10,660 nt of DNA, from contig JACCUC010000014.1 of NCBI GenBank assembly GCA_013812065.1, positions 1 to 10,660 of the forward strand. The letters are read 5' to 3'. Made by a program: the position numbers and the translations under genes. The stretch is from Thermoleophilaceae bacterium. Lineage in GTDB: Bacteria; Actinomycetota; Thermoleophilia; Solirubrobacterales; Thermoleophilaceae. The stretch's first letter is position 1. Every line of letters begins with the position of its first letter. The notes under the pieces are model-generated. The model was not told the origin of the DNA. It ran no database searches and worked only from the letters and a program-made list of their open reading frames with translations. Below are positions 1 through 5,854 of the stretch, in pieces.

Positions 1-317
1 CCCGCGCCCTTCGCGACGCCGGCATGGAGGTCATCTACACCGGGCTGCACCAGACGCCCGAGCAGATCGTGGAGACCGTGCTCCAGGAGGACGCAGACGC
101 CGTGGGCCTGTCGATCCTCTCCGGCGCCCACATGACCCTGGTGCCGAAGATCTCGCGGCTGCTCGCAGAGCAGGGGGCCGAGGACGTGGTGCTGGTGGTG
201 GGGGGCACGATTCCCGCCGAGGACATTCCCGAGCTCAAGCGGCTCGGCGTGGCCGAGATCTTCACTCCCGGCTCGTCGGTCCAGGAAATAATCGACTTCA
301 TCCAGGACGCCGTATAG
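1..317 (+). CDS. Methylmalonyl-CoA mutase cobalamin-binding domain, 3' end (partial)
   Basis: This is the C-terminal 104 residues of an open frame that enters from the left edge (first whole codon at 3, stop TAG 315-317). The visible sequence RALRDAGMEVIYTGLHQTPE, then the GLSILSGAH stretch, a GG(T)IP turn and the ending GVAEIFTPGSS, match the Rossmann-like B12-binding domain of methylmalonyl-CoA mutase and related acyl-CoA mutases. The DxHxxG motif that supplies the cobalt-ligating histidine would lie just upstream, off the window. The family interconverts methylmalonyl-CoA and succinyl-CoA with adenosylcobalamin. The sequence cannot tell whether this is the end of a full-length large subunit or a free-standing B12-binding subunit of about 130-140 residues, nor whether the substrate is methylmalonyl-CoA or a relative such as isobutyryl-CoA. 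Its position before an etf operon fits propionate or branched-chain catabolism. Confidence 0.9.
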   Translation, partial: RALRDAGMEVIYTGLHQTPEQIVETVLQEDADAVGLSILSGAHMTLVPKISRLLAEQGAEDVVLVVGGTIPAEDIPELKRLGVAEIFTPGSSVQEIIDFIQDAV

Positions 318-325
318 CTTCGCGC

Positions 326-347
326 TCGCCCCTCCGAACGGGGGCGA
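326..347 (+). terminator. Hairpin terminator after the mutase gene
   Basis: TCGCCCC at 326-332 pairs perfectly with GGGGCGA at 341-347 across an 8-base loop, 8 bases after the mutase stop codon. No T-tract follows, as is common for terminators in high-GC actinobacteria, so termination is likely but not proven. Its right arm runs directly into the palindrome that precedes the etf promoter. Confidence 0.5.
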
Positions 348-377
348 CTGACTCGTCAGTCAACGAGGGGTTATGAT
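346..377 (+). promoter_or_regulatory. Predicted etf promoter with an overlapping palindromic operator
   Basis: GACTGAC at 346-352 and GTCAGTC at 355-361 form a 7-base inverted repeat separated by TC. A candidate -35 (CTGACT, 348-353) lies inside it, and a good -10 (TATGAT, 372-377) follows after an 18-base spacer. That would start transcription near 384 and leave a leader of about 75 bases before etfB. The TGACTGAC-type palindrome resembles operators of TetR-family acyl-CoA-responsive repressors of fatty-acid catabolism. The regulator's identity is inference, and no regulator gene is present in the window. Confidence 0.5.
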
Positions 378-458
378 CTCGTTTCGCCTCGTCCCCCAGA
401 GGCGTCCCCGGGCGCGCGGATCGCGCGACTCCGTAGTGGCGACCGTTAAGGAGAACCC

Positions 459-1253
459 TTGAAAATCTGTGTCCTCGTGAAAGAGGTGCCCGACGCGGCG
501 GTTGAGAAGCGCATCGACAGCGGCAGCAAGCGCCTCGACCGCAGTGGCGAGAAGAACCTCAACCCCTTCGACACGCACGCCATCGAGGCTGCGATGCAGG
601 TCAAGGAGGGCGGGGCCGTGGACGTCGATGAGGTCGTGGCGGTCACGATGGGCCCCGAGAGCGCGTTCCGCGCGCTGCACAAGGCCGTTTCGCTCGGCGC
701 CGACCGCTCGGTGCACCTCACCGACGAGGCCCTGGTCGACTCGGACTGCTGCGCCACCGGCTACGCGCTGGCCAAGGTGCTCGAGCAGGAGAGCCCCGAC
801 CTGGTGCTTCTGGGCCAGCAGTCGGACGACGGTGAGTGCTACACGATGGGCGCCATCGTGGCCGACCACCTGAAGATGCCCTCGCTCACCCAGGTGATCA
901 AGATGGACGTCGAGGAGGGCAAGCTGCGCTGCGAGCGCCAGGCCGAGTACGGCTACGACACCGTCGAGGTGAACCTGCCCGCCGTGATCTCGGTGGGAGA
1001 CGCGATCAACGAGCCGCGCTACCCCTCGCTCAAGGCGATCATGGGAGCGAAGAAGAAGCAGCTCGACACCAAGTCGATCGGCGATGTGGGCATCGAGGCC
1101 GACCGCGTGGGCACCGGCGGATCGCGCACCTCGGTCCTGGCCGTGAATCCGCCGCCCGCCAAGCAGGCCGGCGAGATCATCGAGGACGAGGACACCAACG
1201 AGACGGTCGAGAAGATCGTCGCCTGGCTGGACGAAAGGAAGTTGCTGGTATGA
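459..1253 (+). CDS. etfB: Electron transfer flavoprotein beta subunit
   Basis: This 264-residue protein is the small ETF subunit. It pairs with EtfA to carry electrons from acyl-CoA and other dehydrogenases to the ETF-quinone oxidoreductase encoded two genes downstream. It starts KICVLVKEVPD; a DTHAIEAAMQ segment follows, then VAVTMGPE, the nucleotide-binding GQQSDDGECYTMG stretch, and the ETF-beta signature LPAVISVGDAINEPRYPSL at about residues 174-192. Length and order are those of the FixA/EtfB family. The TTG start at 459 is chosen because AAGGAG at 448-453 sits 5 bases upstream and the family N-terminus (MKI-V-VK) begins exactly there. The last codon overlaps etfA (ATGA at 1250-1253), so the two subunits are probably translationally coupled. 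Transcription likely begins at the palindrome-controlled promoter near 348-377. Confidence 0.96.
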   Translation: MKICVLVKEVPDAAVEKRIDSGSKRLDRSGEKNLNPFDTHAIEAAMQVKEGGAVDVDEVVAVTMGPESAFRALHKAVSLGADRSVHLTDEALVDSDCCATGYALAKVLEQESPDLVLLGQQSDDGECYTMGAIVADHLKMPSLTQVIKMDVEEGKLRCERQAEYGYDTVEVNLPAVISVGDAINEPRYPSLKAIMGAKKKQLDTKSIGDVGIEADRVGTGGSRTSVLAVNPPPAKQAGEIIEDEDTNETVEKIVAWLDERKLLV

Positions 1254-2230
1254 GCGGGATTCTCACCTACGCGCTGCACTACGAGAACGAGGTCAACAAG
1301 AACTCGCTCGGCGCCGTCTCCGAGGCGGCCAGGCTGGCCAAGGAGATCGGCGGTGAGGCCCATGCGGTCGTCGTCGGCGAGGACATCTCGGACGAGCTGT
1401 GTCAGTCGCTCGGGGCCTACGGCGCCTCCAAGGTCTACCGCGCCCACGCCCCCGACGGCCTCGCCCAGCCGGTGGTCGACGTCATGGCCAAGCTGATCTC
1501 AGACCACGGCTACTCCTACGCCCTCTTCGGCGGCGGCCTGCTCGGCTTCGAGATCGGCGCCGGGCTCACGGCGCGGCTGAATGCCGGCGTGACCATGGAG
1601 GTCACCGAGGTCAAGGCCGTCGCCGGCAAGCTCGTCGCCGTGCGGCCGATCCTCCAGGACTCGGCGGTCGTCGACTCGGGCTACGTGTCAGAGCCGGGGA
1701 TCATCATCGGCCGCCTCAACGCCTTCGAGGCCGATGCCTCGAGCAATGGCGCCTCGGCCCAGGTCGAGGACGTCGAAGTAGAGCTATCGGAGTGGTCGAC
1801 CAAGGCCACGATGGTCACCCGCGGCGAGCAGCGCGGCGCCGAGGTCAACATCGAGGACGCCGACACGCTCGTGGCCGGCGGCCGAGGCCTCGGCAAGGCC
1901 GACGGCTTCTCCGAGCTGTGCGAGCCGCTCGCCGAGGCCCTCGGCGGCGCGGTCGCGGCGACGCGGGCCGTCGTCGACGCCGGCTGGTACTCCTACTCGG
2001 CCCAGATCGGCCAGACCGGCAAGACGGTCGCACCGAAGCTCTACCTCGCGGCCGGCATCTCGGGCGCGATCCAGCACAAGGTCGGCATGCAGGCCGCGGA
2101 GAACATCGTCGCGATCAACAAGGACCCGAACGCACCGATCTTCGAGTTCTCGGACCTCGGCGTGGTCGGCGACCTCAACAAGATCATCCCGAAGCTGACC
2201 GAGGCCGTGAAGGCCAAGCGGGGCGGCTGA
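1250..2230 (+). CDS. etfA: Electron transfer flavoprotein alpha subunit
   Basis: This 326-residue FAD-binding subunit of ETF has an N-terminal domain (MSGILTYALHYE, then AHAVVVGEDI) that stacks on EtfB. Its C-terminal FAD domain shows GGRGLGKADGF at about residues 210-220, DAGWYSYSAQIGQTGKTVAPK at about 243-263, then GISGAIQH and VAINKDPNAPIF; these bind FAD in the family. The open frame extends far upstream inside etfB, but ATG 1250 is the true start: it overlaps the etfB stop by 4 bases, has AGGAAG at 1236-1241 as ribosome-binding site, and begins at the family N-terminus. The final GDLNKIIPKLTEAVK matches the usual EtfA end, so the protein is complete. Confidence 0.96.
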   Translation: MSGILTYALHYENEVNKNSLGAVSEAARLAKEIGGEAHAVVVGEDISDELCQSLGAYGASKVYRAHAPDGLAQPVVDVMAKLISDHGYSYALFGGGLLGFEIGAGLTARLNAGVTMEVTEVKAVAGKLVAVRPILQDSAVVDSGYVSEPGIIIGRLNAFEADASSNGASAQVEDVEVELSEWSTKATMVTRGEQRGAEVNIEDADTLVAGGRGLGKADGFSELCEPLAEALGGAVAATRAVVDAGWYSYSAQIGQTGKTVAPKLYLAAGISGAIQHKVGMQAAENIVAINKDPNAPIFEFSDLGVVGDLNKIIPKLTEAVKAKRGG

Positions 2231-2238
2231 GCACCCGC

Positions 2239-3978
2239 ATGGCTGTCTCGCCGAGCGAGTTCAAGCCCCCCGTCGATCCGGAGCGGGAGTTCGTCGGGCC
2301 GCCCCGGGATCCCGAGGACGAGCGGATCGACGTCGGCGTGGCGATCGTCGGGGGTGGCCCCGCCGGACTCGCCTGCGCGATCCGCCTGTCGCAGCTGCTC
2401 GAGAGCGAGCCGCGGCTCTCGGAGTCGCTCGGCGAGGTGCCCGTGGCGCTGGTCGAGAAGGGCCGCAACGCGGGCTCGCACCTGATGTCGGGGGCGGTCA
2501 TGCGGCCGTCGGCGATGCAGGAGCTGTTTCCCGACATCGACCCCTCGGACTGGCCGTTCGCCTTCTCGAAGGTCGAGAAGGACGCCGTCTACTTCATGAC
2601 GAAGCGCGGCAAGATCCCCCTCAAGCCGACGCCGCCACCCTTCCGAAACGAGGGCAATCACGTAATCTCGATCGCCCAGCTCGGGCGCTTCCTGGCCGAG
2701 AAGGCCGAGGAGGCCGGGGTGTACGTCCTCTCTGAGACCGCCGCCACGAAGCTGCTCGTCGAGGACGGCGTCGTGCGGGGCGTGCGCACCGGCGACAAGG
2801 GCCGCGGCCGCGAGGGCGAGGAGCTCTCGAACTTCGAGCCGGGAACCGAGGTCACCGCGCGTGCGACCGTGCTCGCAGAGGGCACCCAGGGCCATCTCGC
2901 CGGTGCGGCCATCCGTCACTTCGACCTCGGCTCCGACGACCCGCCGCAGTGGGAGCTCGGGGTCAAGGAGGTATGGGAGGTCGCAAAGCCGCTCGACCGC
3001 GTGATTCACACCCTCGGCTGGCCGCTTCGGTTCTCGCCGAAGTACCGCGAGTTCGGCGGCTCGTGGATCTACCCGATGGGCGAGGACAAGATCTCGATCG
3101 GCTTCGTGACCGGGCTCGACTACCGCGACGCGACCTTCTCGGTCCATGACGTGCTCCAGGAGTTCAAGACCCACAGGTTCGTGCGGGGGCTGCTCGAGGG
3201 CGGCAAGCGCATCGGCTGGGGGGCGAAGACGATCCCCTCCGGCGGCTACTGGGCGATGCCGGACAAGCTGTGGGCGCCCGGCCTCGCGATCGCGGGCGAC
3301 TCGGCGTCGATGGTCAACGTGCCGGTGCTCAAGGGCGTTCACTACGCGATGCACGCGGGGATCTACGCGGCGGAGGCGATCTTCGAGCAGCTCAAGCGCG
3401 GCGACGGGCCGATCAGCGATCTCTCGGCCTACGACGAGCGCGTGCACTCGAGCTCGATCGACAGGGAGATCTATCGCTCGCGCAACATGCGCCAGGTCTT
3501 CTCCAAGGGGTTCTTCGCGGGCGGGGCGATGGCCAATCTGATGGAGATATCCGGCGGGCGCTTCCCAAGCGGCCACTTCCAAACCCACGACGACGCCGAG
3601 GTCGATGTCTTCGTCGGCGATCGCTCCAAGCGCTACCCCAAGCCCGACGGCAACCTGACCTTCGACAAGCTCTCGAGCGTCTTCCTGAGCGGCAACGCCA
3701 CGCGCGACGACGCGCCCAACCACATCCGCATCCAGGAGCACGTCCCGCTCGAGGTCGCCCTCATGTGGCAGAACATGTGCCCGGCGGCGGTCTACCAGGT
3801 CCCCGACGAGGTGCTGGAGGAGGCCGCGCAGAACGGCGGCCTGAAGTCGATGGAGGGAAGGACCGTGGACGTCCAGGTGACGCCCTCGAACTGCGTGCAG
3901 TGCGGGGCGATCACTGCAAAGGGCGGGCGGCTGACGCCGCCGGAGGGCGGCGACGGCCCGAACTACCAGCTGGCCTGA
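2239..3978 (+). CDS. Electron transfer flavoprotein:quinone oxidoreductase
   Basis: This 579-residue protein is a monotopic membrane flavoprotein that takes electrons from reduced ETF and passes them to membrane quinone, probably menaquinone in this lineage. The FAD dinucleotide motif VAIVGGGPAGL lies at residues 34-44, followed by E73 (VEKG) and the GSHLMSGAV loop. The middle carries ETF-QO signatures such as the segment WGAKTIPSGGYWAMP and the FAD-closing stretch AIAGDSASMVNVPVLKGVHY. The C-terminus carries the iron-sulfur domain: CPAAVY (C514) and NCVQC (C552, C555). The fourth cysteine expected three residues after C555 is absent; isoleucine 558 occupies its place and the following loop is about four residues shorter than in the human enzyme. 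ATG 2239 lies 8 bases after etfA with a weak GGCGG upstream, suggesting coupling in the etfBA operon. Length is normal. Confidence 0.93.
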   Translation: MAVSPSEFKPPVDPEREFVGPPRDPEDERIDVGVAIVGGGPAGLACAIRLSQLLESEPRLSESLGEVPVALVEKGRNAGSHLMSGAVMRPSAMQELFPDIDPSDWPFAFSKVEKDAVYFMTKRGKIPLKPTPPPFRNEGNHVISIAQLGRFLAEKAEEAGVYVLSETAATKLLVEDGVVRGVRTGDKGRGREGEELSNFEPGTEVTARATVLAEGTQGHLAGAAIRHFDLGSDDPPQWELGVKEVWEVAKPLDRVIHTLGWPLRFSPKYREFGGSWIYPMGEDKISIGFVTGLDYRDATFSVHDVLQEFKTHRFVRGLLEGGKRIGWGAKTIPSGGYWAMPDKLWAPGLAIAGDSASMVNVPVLKGVHYAMHAGIYAAEAIFEQLKRGDGPISDLSAYDERVHSSSIDREIYRSRNMRQVFSKGFFAGGAMANLMEISGGRFPSGHFQTHDDAEVDVFVGDRSKRYPKPDGNLTFDKLSSVFLSGNATRDDAPNHIRIQEHVPLEVALMWQNMCPAAVYQVPDEVLEEAAQNGGLKSMEGRTVDVQVTPSNCVQCGAITAKGGRLTPPEGGDGPNYQLA

Positions 3979-3984
3979 GGGAAT

Positions 3985-4009
3985 CCCGGCCGACTCCTCA
4001 GTCGCCGGG
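3985..4009. terminator. Bidirectional hairpin between convergent ETF-QO and vapC genes
   Basis: CGACT at 3991-3995 pairs with AGTCG at 4000-4004 over a CCTC loop. CCCGG at 3985-3989 continues the stem with CCGGG at 4005-4009, leaving one bulged C (3990). The stop codon of the minus-strand vapC-like gene (TCA, 3998-4000) falls in the loop and first stem pair. A ten-pair stem between convergent genes is a plausible shared terminator, though there is no T-tract. Confidence 0.5.
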
Positions 4010-4426
4010 GCTCGCCCAGCGAACGCCCTCGAAGCGACCGAAGTCGGAATCGTAGGAGATGACGGTCGCGTCGTGCTCGAGCGCGAGCGCTGCGAGGTGC
4101 GCGTCGTTGACCAGGTTGCCCGCCGTCCCGACCGACCGAAGCAGACCGGCAACGAGCGGCAGATGACGGCGAGTCGGCTCGACGACGACGGCTGGGGGCT
4201 GGGCGAGCCATTTCTCGAGCCGGGCAACAGCGTGCTCGGTGTCGAAGGGCCTGGCGAACGCGGGGGACCGGGTGCTCACTCGAAGGAACGCAAGCACGAT
4301 CGACCAGGCGAAGCCGATCGACTCTGTCCGCACCAAGGAGGTGTCGAGCCAGTTCTTCGCTTCGGTGTGATGAGGCTCGTCCTCGTTGACGGCGTAGAGG
4401 AGGACGTTCGCGTCGACGAGCTTCAC
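3998..4426 (-). CDS. vapC: PIN-domain ribonuclease toxin, VapC family
   Basis: This 142-residue PIN-domain protein is the toxin of a type II toxin-antitoxin pair; VapC toxins cleave tRNA or rRNA with a Mg2+-dependent acidic site. The N-terminal KLVDANVLLYAVN supplies D5. NLVNDAHLAALAL supplies D108, and VISYDSDFGRF supplies D126/D128. The central helix reads WSIVLAFLRVST; the acidic residue found here in many PIN proteins is replaced in LAFLR, as I recall for one common VapC subgroup. The start is GTG (4426), overlapping the antitoxin stop by 4 bases (GTGA), the usual antitoxin-first arrangement. The gene converges on the ETF-QO gene. The family call is firm; the RNA target is unknown. Confidence 0.9.
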   Translation of the reverse strand: MKLVDANVLLYAVNEDEPHHTEAKNWLDTSLVRTESIGFAWSIVLAFLRVSTRSPAFARPFDTEHAVARLEKWLAQPPAVVVEPTRRHLPLVAGLLRSVGTAGNLVNDAHLAALALEHDATVISYDSDFGRFEGVRWASPGD

Positions 4427-4680
4427 TTTCGGAGGGACATCTTGCGCAGAATCTCCTCGTCCTCGAGCTCCCCCGCGAGTTGATGCGCTTTCGTCAGATC
4501 GACTCCCTCCCGCCGACCCATCGACCTGCTTTGCGTTTCGAACCGCTGTTGCCCCCCTTTCGTCGTGAGGCCCAGGCGCACCGCCTGATTGAGCGCGGTC
4601 TTGAAGGAGATCCCCCGCTCTTGCATCAGCTTCCGGATTAGAGCTTCGACGTCTGGCTCGAGCGTGACGGTGGTGCGCAC
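4423..4680 (-). CDS. vapB: VapB-type antitoxin (ribbon-helix-helix)
   Basis: This 85-residue protein is the partner antitoxin of the VapC toxin. The first 40 residues, beginning RTTVTLEPDVEALIRKLM and continuing to FKTALNQAVRLGL, look like a ribbon-helix-helix DNA-binding domain (one beta strand with alternating residues, then two helices). The charged tail QSRSMGRREGVDL...LEDEEILRKM would wrap the toxin. The GTG at 4680 is the only in-frame start that keeps the strand at the N-terminus. No Shine-Dalgarno precedes it; instead TATGAT lies 6 bases upstream, suggesting a leaderless mRNA. A 14-base-arm inverted repeat overlaps this promoter, which fits the autoregulation typical of such antitoxins. 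Confidence 0.87.
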   Translation of the reverse strand: MRTTVTLEPDVEALIRKLMQERGISFKTALNQAVRLGLTTKGGQQRFETQSRSMGRREGVDLTKAHQLAGELEDEEILRKMSLRK

Positions 4681-4684
4681 TGGT

Positions 4685-4719
4685 GCATCATAGCATCACT
4701 TGTGTTGATGTTATGATGC
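4685..4719. promoter_or_regulatory. Inverted-repeat operator of vapBC with phased half-sites
   Basis: GCATCATAGCATCA (4685-4698) and TGATGTTATGATGC (4706-4719) are inverted repeats with 13 of 14 bases pairing and a 7-base centre. Each arm holds two copies of the same half-site (GCATCA at 4685 and 4693; TGATG at 4706 and 4714), spaced 8 bases apart. The inner edge starts 4 bases from the GTG of the antitoxin and covers its likely -10. This is a natural binding site for ribbon-helix-helix dimers or a VapBC complex. Confidence 0.65.
4687..4692 (-). promoter_or_regulatory. Predicted -10 of vapBC (leaderless)
   Basis: On the minus strand TATGAT is followed by 6 bases and then the GTG start of the antitoxin, placing the transcription start at about the first base of the gene. 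No clear -35 is visible. The element lies wholly inside the inverted-repeat operator. Confidence 0.5.
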
Positions 4720-4777
4720 GCGGGCGGAGCGGGGTGCGAGCGGGGTGTTCCCAAGCCGGTGACCGGAGCGGCGTCGC

Positions 4778-4783
4778 TAAAAT
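4778..4783 (+). promoter_or_regulatory. Predicted -10 of rpmE (leaderless)
   Basis: TAAAAT is followed by 7 bases (ACGGGTC) and the GTG start of rpmE. There is no Shine-Dalgarno in the 7-base interval, so translation from a leaderless mRNA is the simplest reading. I see no convincing -35. Confidence 0.55.
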
Positions 4784-4790
4784 ACGGGTC

Positions 4791-4997
4791 GTGAAGACAG
4801 GCATCCATCCCGAGTACGTCGAGTCGCACGTGCGCTGCACGTGCGGCAACGAGTTCACCACCCGCTCGACCAAGCCCGCGCTCAACGTCGAGATCTGCTC
4901 GAACTGCCACCCGTTCTACACGGGTCGTCAGAAGCTGGTCGACACCGGCGGCCGCGTCGAGCGCTTCCGCCGTCGGGCGGCCCGGCGCGCGCGGTAG
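4791..4997 (+). CDS. rpmE: Ribosomal protein L31 (bL31), zinc-binding form
   Basis: This 68-residue protein of the large ribosomal subunit has the L31 pattern TGIHPEYVESHVRCTCGNEF, then EICSNCHPFYTGRQK and VDTGGRVERFRRR. The four cysteines (CxC near residues 16-18 and CxxC near 37-40) mark the zinc-containing form, as opposed to the cysteine-free paralogue induced in zinc starvation. GTG 4791 is chosen because the family begins MKTGIHPEY and a -10 lies 7 bases upstream; the frame is open further upstream but that part is not L31-like. The arginine-rich C-terminus ends inside a strong hairpin. In many actinobacteria rpmE lies next to DUF1385 and prfA; here they are about 2.9 kb away. Confidence 0.95.
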   Translation: MKTGIHPEYVESHVRCTCGNEFTTRSTKPALNVEICSNCHPFYTGRQKLVDTGGRVERFRRRAARRAR

Positions 4998-5005
4998 CGC
5001 GCCGG
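4982..5005. terminator. Hairpin terminator at the rpmE stop codon
   Basis: CCGGCGCGC (4982-4990) and GCGCGCCGG (4997-5005) form a perfect 9-base stem with a 6-base loop. The loop and first stem base contain the rpmE stop TAG (4995-4997). The minus-strand mazF ends at 5016, so this may serve both convergent genes. No T-tract follows. Confidence 0.55.
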
Positions 5006-5015
5006 AGCCCTCGCG

Positions 5016-5330
5016 TCAGTCGCAGTCGACTGCGGCCGCAAGCGCGGCGCAAACCTCAGCCATCCGCTCGGGTGCCAGGCGAGCGATGCGATCGAGCATG
5101 AGCGCGACCGGCAGCGGCTGGACGTTGTCGAGCGAGACGACGCACGGACGGGGAAGGCCGTCGTCAAGATCGAGACCGACCTCGGTCGGAAGCTCCCTGA
5201 TCCGGGTTGTCAGCGGTGCCACCAGTGGCCGGCGCAGCGTGTCCAGGACCGCCTCTCGGGAGAGCACGAGCACCGGCCGGCGCCCGAGCGCAGCGCTCTC
5301 GCTCCACCAGACGTCCCCGCGCGCTACCAG
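5016..5330 (-). CDS. mazF: MazF/PemK-family endoribonuclease toxin (probable CTG start)
   Basis: This is a MazF-type toxin of 104 residues, a predicted sequence-specific mRNA or tRNA interferase. Reading from CTG 5330 gives VARGDVWWSE, then GRRPVLVLSRE, PLTTRIRELPTEVGLD, CVVSLDNVQPLP and RIARLAPERMAEVC, the full MazF order. The R17/R18 and T41/T42 positions are where the family has catalytic residues. No ATG, GTG or TTG occurs in this frame before GTG 5273, and starting there would lose the first beta strand with the conserved RGDVWW. CTG 5330 overlaps the antitoxin stop by 7 bases and is preceded 9 bases upstream by GAGGAAGG, embedded in the antitoxin's last codons. A CTG start is therefore the best reading; a truncated or frameshifted gene is the alternative. 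The downstream part is intact. Confidence 0.8.
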   Translation of the reverse strand: MVARGDVWWSESAALGRRPVLVLSREAVLDTLRRPLVAPLTTRIRELPTEVGLDLDDGLPRPCVVSLDNVQPLPVALMLDRIARLAPERMAEVCAALAAAVDCD

Positions 5331-5626
5331 CGTTCCCGACCTTCCTCGGCGTCGAGCGCGGCGAAGTTCGCTCGCGTGTTCTCATCGGTCCATGCGTTGA
5401 GGTCGCCCCACGCGTCGCGCCCGTCCGACTGCGGGTCGCGCGAATAGCCCTCGATCATGCGCCGAGAGATTTCGGCGCGGCGGTCGTCGGCGAGCGCGGC
5501 CTCGAGTAGGTCTCGGATGAGACGCGAACGAGAGATGCCGCGGCTCGCGGCGCGCGCGTCGAGCAGTTCGATGAGATCGTCGTTGAGCTGGACGAGCGTC
5601 TGCGTGCGGACGGCCACCGCCGTCAC
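5324..5626 (-). CDS. Ribbon-helix-helix antitoxin partner of MazF
   Basis: This 100-residue protein is encoded just ahead of the MazF toxin and overlaps it by 7 bases. Its N-terminal region (RTQTLVQLNDDLIELLDARA, then GISRSRLIRDLLEAAL) looks like a ribbon-helix-helix DNA-binding domain. The acidic C-terminal tail, with DAWGDLNAW, NFAALDAEEGRERW and several tryptophans, would bind and block the toxin. Two GTG codons in frame (5626 and 5617) could be the start; neither has a clear Shine-Dalgarno, and both keep the DNA-binding strand. A TATGCT element at 5641-5646 (minus strand) would start transcription about 8 bases before the first. No MazE-type AbrB fold is visible, so I give no gene symbol. 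Confidence 0.85.
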   Translation of the reverse strand: MTAVAVRTQTLVQLNDDLIELLDARAASRGISRSRLIRDLLEAALADDRRAEISRRMIEGYSRDPQSDGRDAWGDLNAWTDENTRANFAALDAEEGRERW

Positions 5627-5630
5627 CGTA

Positions 5631-5649
5631 CCATGTGATGAGCATATGG
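5631..5649. promoter_or_regulatory. Inverted repeat at the antitoxin-mazF promoter
   Basis: CCATGTG (5631-5637) and CATATGG (5643-5649) pair at 6 of 7 positions around a 5-base centre. The repeat overlaps a minus-strand TATGCT (5646-5641) and lies 4 bases upstream of the first GTG. It is a reasonable autoregulatory operator for the ribbon-helix-helix antitoxin, but a 6/7 match may also be chance. Confidence 0.35.
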
Positions 5650-5761
5650 CTGCTGCCGCCGGACAGAGCGACGTTTGCCGTGGCTCGAGGGTGGTATCCG
5701 GCTGGGAGCCGCTTCCGAACAACGAGATTCCCCATGGCCAAACGAGCTCGAAGGACTGAAG

Positions 5762-5854
5762 ATGCCGGCCGTCTGCTCGAAGATCGTGGAGGAGTTCGCC
5801 GAGGGCAAGCACAAGGTCCACGACGAGGGCGCTACGGCGGCCGCCGCCTCCTGA
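5762..5854 (+). CDS. Possible 30-residue small protein upstream of the dehydrogenase
   Basis: ATG 5762 opens a 30-codon frame ending TGA 5852-5854 that encodes MPAVCSKIVEEFAEG, then KHKVHDEGATAAAAS. GAAGGA at 5750-5755 lies 6 bases upstream, a good ribosome-binding site. All but one of its sense codons end in G or C, whereas the 100 bases before it do not show this bias, so the stretch looks translated. It ends 25 bases before the dehydrogenase start. I do not recognise the sequence; it has one cysteine, a short amphipathic-looking helix (SKIVEEFAEG) and no membrane segment. It could be a genuine small protein, the remnant of a deleted larger gene, or a leader peptide. Confidence 0.45.
   Translation: MPAVCSKIVEEFAEGKHKVHDEGATAAAAS

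Noticed and set aside
836..1249. Upstream in-frame extension of etfA into etfB
   Set aside because: The extra residues lie out of frame inside etfB and are Arg/Gly-rich noise; ATG 1250 has a ribosome site and the family N-terminus.
2041..4227. A very long minus-strand open frame (about 728 codons) opposite etfA, the ETF-QO gene and vapC
   Set aside because: It is antisense to recognisable genes, crosses several of them, and its Arg/Leu/Val/His-rich translation matches no family. High-GC DNA routinely leaves such frames open.
4683..4790. Longer rpmE start giving about 36 extra N-terminal residues
   Set aside because: The added part is not L31-like and includes the vapBC operator; GTG 4791 matches the family start.
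5021..5034. Perfect 14-base palindrome CGCAGTCGACTGCG
   Set aside because: It lies within the last codons of mazF, where the Asp-Cys-Asp and Ala-Ala codons explain it, and no partner copy or promoter is nearby.
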